Source: Rhizophagus irregularis
Lineage: Eukaryota > Glomeromycota > Glomeromycetes > Glomerales > Glomeraceae
Assembly (NCBI RefSeq): GCF_026210795.1
Contig: NC_089431.1
Span: 2,294,001 to 2,358,000, forward strand
Direction: 5' to 3'
Length of the DNA stretch: 64,000 nt
Shown: one piece after another, positions 60,463 through 64,000 of the stretch
How the letters are laid out: each line of letters begins with the position of its first letter
How positions within the stretch are numbered: position 1 is the stretch's first letter
The notes under the pieces: generated by a model
Told to the model about the DNA's origin: nothing
Seen by the model: the letters and a program-made list of their open reading frames with translations, nothing else
Database searches by the model: none
Position numbers and translations under genes: made by a program

Positions 60463-63400
60463 TTCTCGTTATCTTTTATTGTATAATGATGTACAGTATA
60501 TAGTAAATGATTTGTATCGTTTGAGGGAAGAATAAAAAAGTATATGATTTCTGCTGTATATATTTATATATATATATATATATATTGGAAAAAAAAAGAA
60601 GAGATAGAATTCTCTGTTTATATATATCTTCCAATTAATATAAGTTGCGTCATCATTAAAATTTGAGAATAAACTTGATTTGAGAATAAGAGAATAAAAC
60701 AATTTGTCATTTCTTTCAATACCATACGTATTATTTTTATCAGATTAACCATACAGGGAAATAAAACAAACCCCAACAGTTACTGCGTATTATTTAAACA
60801 GGAAATCGTAGGCGGGAATTTCAATATGCGCATTTGTTTTTTTTTTACTCCGCAATTTTGAGTAAGATATATTGAGTGATCTTATCAAAAATATCCGACA
60901 TTTTTTTATTAAAAAAAAAAGCATTACTATTAACATTTTATTTATTTTACAATAAATTAAAAATGTTACACAGATGGACATTTAAGTTTTCATTCATTAT
61001 TCGGATTTCCGCCACTATATCCAAAACTTGTTCTAATAAAATAGAGGAAAAGTTTTTATTGTTTTTATTTATATAGATGTATTTTAAATATTTTATCCTA
61101 CTTTTTTTATTTATTTATTTGTTAGACTCATGATGATTATTGTTTAAAACAATAAACATGACCAATATATTGTCGGGACGTATTCGTATGGCAATGATGT
61201 GTATGGAGAGAAATTAAACTGGTAAATCTAATAAAGTCAATCACAAAGTATCTGTATGCAAGAATAGAAAACGTTGCTAATTAAATTTCCTATTGAGGTT
61301 GATTTTTGAGCCGCCTTCTGAGTCAAAAAGCGCGCTTAAATTCGGCATGATATATGAATGAGCGAAAAAAGCATACATCTGGCTCAGTATAACTTATGAA
61401 AATCAAAAGCGACTTTTCGCGATAAAAATTAGTACGCCTTATAAGTATTTTTTATTTAAAGAATTTTTATTTTTTACAATAAAATTATATATACAATAAT
61501 GTCCTCTTAATATTTAATCGAAGATGATCAATTTCAATTATGATTTTCGACCATCATTAGATAAATTTTTTCTTAAATGCTCATATAATTCTTACTAAAA
61601 AAGAAAAGAAGAAAAAAAACGGTTATAAGGTCCGATTGAAGAGATCAGCACATAGCATCATGTTGTGTTAGGAGTTTAAAAATCAATTAATAATCACTCT
61701 TTTATTGTAAGGTTCCCTTCTTTACCTATTTTTTCTTTTTGTACCATTGTGTAATGATCATCCTAACAAATCATTTTGTTTATACCGAATTTAAACTCTA
61801 CTTTTAAGAACTAAAAATGTCATTATTAAGACTTATGTAATAATCATACTATCTCTAGTTATTCATTCCTATTGAAGTAGATTTACAACGAAAGATTGTC
61901 ACAATAAGTTGGTCTATGTATTATTGTACGTCAGACATGAATAAATGGTTACATTTTAAAAACTTTCAATTTCCCCATTATTTTTTCACTCATTACGAGA
62001 TTTTTTGTTCCTAAAAAGTTCAAGAAGAAATGCTTATAAATTATTATTAACGCATTTGTACAAGATGTACATGAATAGTAATAAATTCGCTTAACTACGG
62101 ATTATTGAGCGATTACAAAGATTGAGATCGCAGCTTGTTATTTTTTACCTCAATGAAGTCGTGTTTAACAATATATAAGCTTAAATAAATTGAAAACAAT
62201 ATGTTAAAACATTTTCATTATTTAATCTTTTGTTCTCGTGTTTATATTATAGTAAAATATTTATTTGTATAATGTTTTATCGCTTTCTCTATTTATTAAA
62301 TTATGATCATTAATAACATCATAATTTTATTTTTAACAATCAAAGTTTTTATGAATATTATCTAAATTAACAAAGAGGTATAATTATATAATTGGTTAAG
62401 AAAAAACTTGATTTTCGGCGAGCTTTTCTTGTAACACTTTTGAACAATGACTTAAAGAGAACATGTTACACGACAATTCGAGTAGGATAATCTAAATCAG
62501 TTTTGGTCGATCATTACATATTACAAATTTTAAATCGAACGAATTAATCTTATTTTTAGTAAAATAGGTAAATTAAAATCTAGGTTTTTAATTGTACTAC
62601 ATATACTCTATATTTAGTTCTGCTTAAAAATATTAAGTTTTCTTACACTGAATTTCTTTTATTTTTAAAATGAATGAATGCTCTGAAATTTTGTAATAAA
62701 TAACTTTGTAATAAATATTCGAATAAAGTATATAAACATATGTCAATTCTGTTGTGGATTCACTCGATTGAATTATTGGTCACTTATTAAACCTACATGA
62801 TGTTTTTCAAATCACCGACAAATATTTTACTTAAATAAAAATAATTTTATTTAATTTGTAATGCAAATAATATAATTCAATTTTATCAATTAATCAATTA
62901 TAAATATTGTTGAAATACAATATGCTCTGATTGAAAACAACTGAATTTTTTGAATCATTAAAAATGAATTATATAGTTTATAAAGAAATCCTGCTAATGT
63001 TTATAAAAGTCAAAAATTAATTTGTGCGTTTACTCGATCATAAAATAATAATATATCATATAAATAACGATGATTTGATTGTAAGTGAAACGTACCTGTC
63101 GGCTAAATAATTCAGTTGTTGCTAATTTGATTGCTGATAAATTGAACAAAACCCCTAGAGACGATAGATAATACTTAAATTGATTTCCGTGAGAATGAAA
63201 TGACACGACAAAGAACCTAACTTTAATACTATAATAGTCACGTGACAAAATTATGAATGGATTACATTGTTGAACGCATATGATATATCAGTAATACACC
63301 TATTTTTTCAAACATTGTTAAATCGAAGGGCGAGGTCCTCTCTTGGGAGGATGACGACTACCGAATTTTGGTTATTAAATGTAATAAACCCTGGTTACTA

Positions 63401-63490
63401 CTATTTTAGAAATAAAATAAAATAAAATAAATATATCAATACACCATATATTTTAATCATAAATAGCCTAGTTGTTAAGTAGGCAATTGC
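60463..63490. other. Gene-poor AT-rich stretch
   Basis: A (TA)n run lies at 60560-60585. Other frames of 60-77 codons are hydrophobic, AT-driven and unsupported. No further family member is seen. Confidence 0.4.
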
Positions 63491-63592
63491 TCGGAGATAT
63501 TATTGGTGATAATTTGTGTCAAGATTAACCAATCATAAGCTATAATTAGGGATCAAATTATCACGTTGCCTAATAATTTTCTCCGATATTAT
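63491..63592. repeat. Imperfect inverted repeat, possible MITE relic
   Basis: CGGAGATATTATTGGTGATAATTTG at the left is partly mirrored by CAAATTATCAC...TAATAATTTTCTCCG at the right, with ACCAATCATAAGC in the loop. No target duplication is clear. Confidence 0.45.
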
Positions 63593-64000
63593 GAATGTAT
63601 ATACCACTAAAATTATATAGGTAATATTTTTTCAAGAACATTAACCATATTAACCCAGCATGCAATGGAGACAAAGCATGCTAAGTTAATCATCATCGAC
63701 GAATCCAACAAACTATGTTTGTCTTTCTACATCCACTACATGATGAGTTACATGGTTCAACGTTCCTAAAAAAGTTATTTCCAGTTAATTTGGATATTAT
63801 TTTTTACTTTCAATGTAAGATTTCTATTATACAAATTAAATTATTTTAAGTTAAAATAACCATCAAACCATCAAATTTCCATATGGTAGCCGTAGACGAT
63901 CATTGAACGGCATATAGTTATCCCCTATTTATAAGACCCAGGTACTTTACTACTCCTTAATTCTGGTAAAGTTGTATTGTGCTCCCCTCCTATAATACCC
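63593..64000. other. AT-rich window end
   Basis: Nothing is recognised. Confidence 0.4.

Noticed and set aside
60560-60585. (TA)n run upstream of the small gene at 60277 as a TATA promoter
   Set aside because: Simple TA repeats are common in this AT-rich DNA and do not by themselves show promoter function.
1-64000. tRNA, rRNA, CRISPR or bacterial operon features
   Set aside because: No cloverleaf, rRNA-like or spaced-repeat array was seen. Introns and gene types are eukaryotic.

Overview
The window reads as AT-rich nuclear DNA of a filamentous fungus, most likely an arbuscular mycorrhizal fungus of the Rhizophagus type. This is inferred from short GT-AG introns (about 60-90 bp), a kinase-like gene with the N-terminal double-CxxC ribbon common in that lineage, and a very high density of small DNA transposons. 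No species can be proven from the sequence alone.

Layout. (1) 0.5-1.3 kb: a two-exon gene on the minus strand for a small single-pass membrane protein I do not recognise. (2) 1.7-4.6 kb: a short inverted-repeat element and two long fold-back repeats. (3) 5-19.6 kb: a compact housekeeping block. It holds ORC2 (origin recognition, minus), a 17-exon DEAH-box helicase of the DHX37/Dhr1 type (ribosome assembly, minus), a CCDC6-type coiled-coil protein (plus, divergent from the helicase), a receptor-like pseudokinase with a predicted membrane tail (plus), and an MRG15/Eaf3 chromatin reader (plus, one exon). A hAT-like element with a perfect 8-bp target duplication sits between CCDC6 and the pseudokinase gene. 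(4) 20-36 kb: a transposon graveyard with a degenerate but full-length pogo/Tigger-type element, at least ten non-autonomous inverted-repeat elements in several families, two decayed coding relics, an interstitial telomere-like (CCCTAA)n array and an adjacent perfect palindrome. (5) 36-64 kb: a gene desert by usual standards, but it contains six short minus-strand genes plus one relic. These encode 54-78 aa arginine-rich proteins that share an N-terminal Arg cluster and a C-terminal motif resembling Q-L-F-x-G-S-S-F-Y.

The housekeeping genes show no functional link beyond all being nuclear or growth functions. The most interesting unexplained signal is the dispersed tandem family of small cationic proteins at 36.9-60.5 kb. 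It lies in a region shaped by local duplication, including a triplicated segment of about 0.8 kb just upstream of one member. I know of no described family that matches it. Exon coordinates were worked out by eye from splice signals and reading-phase continuity.
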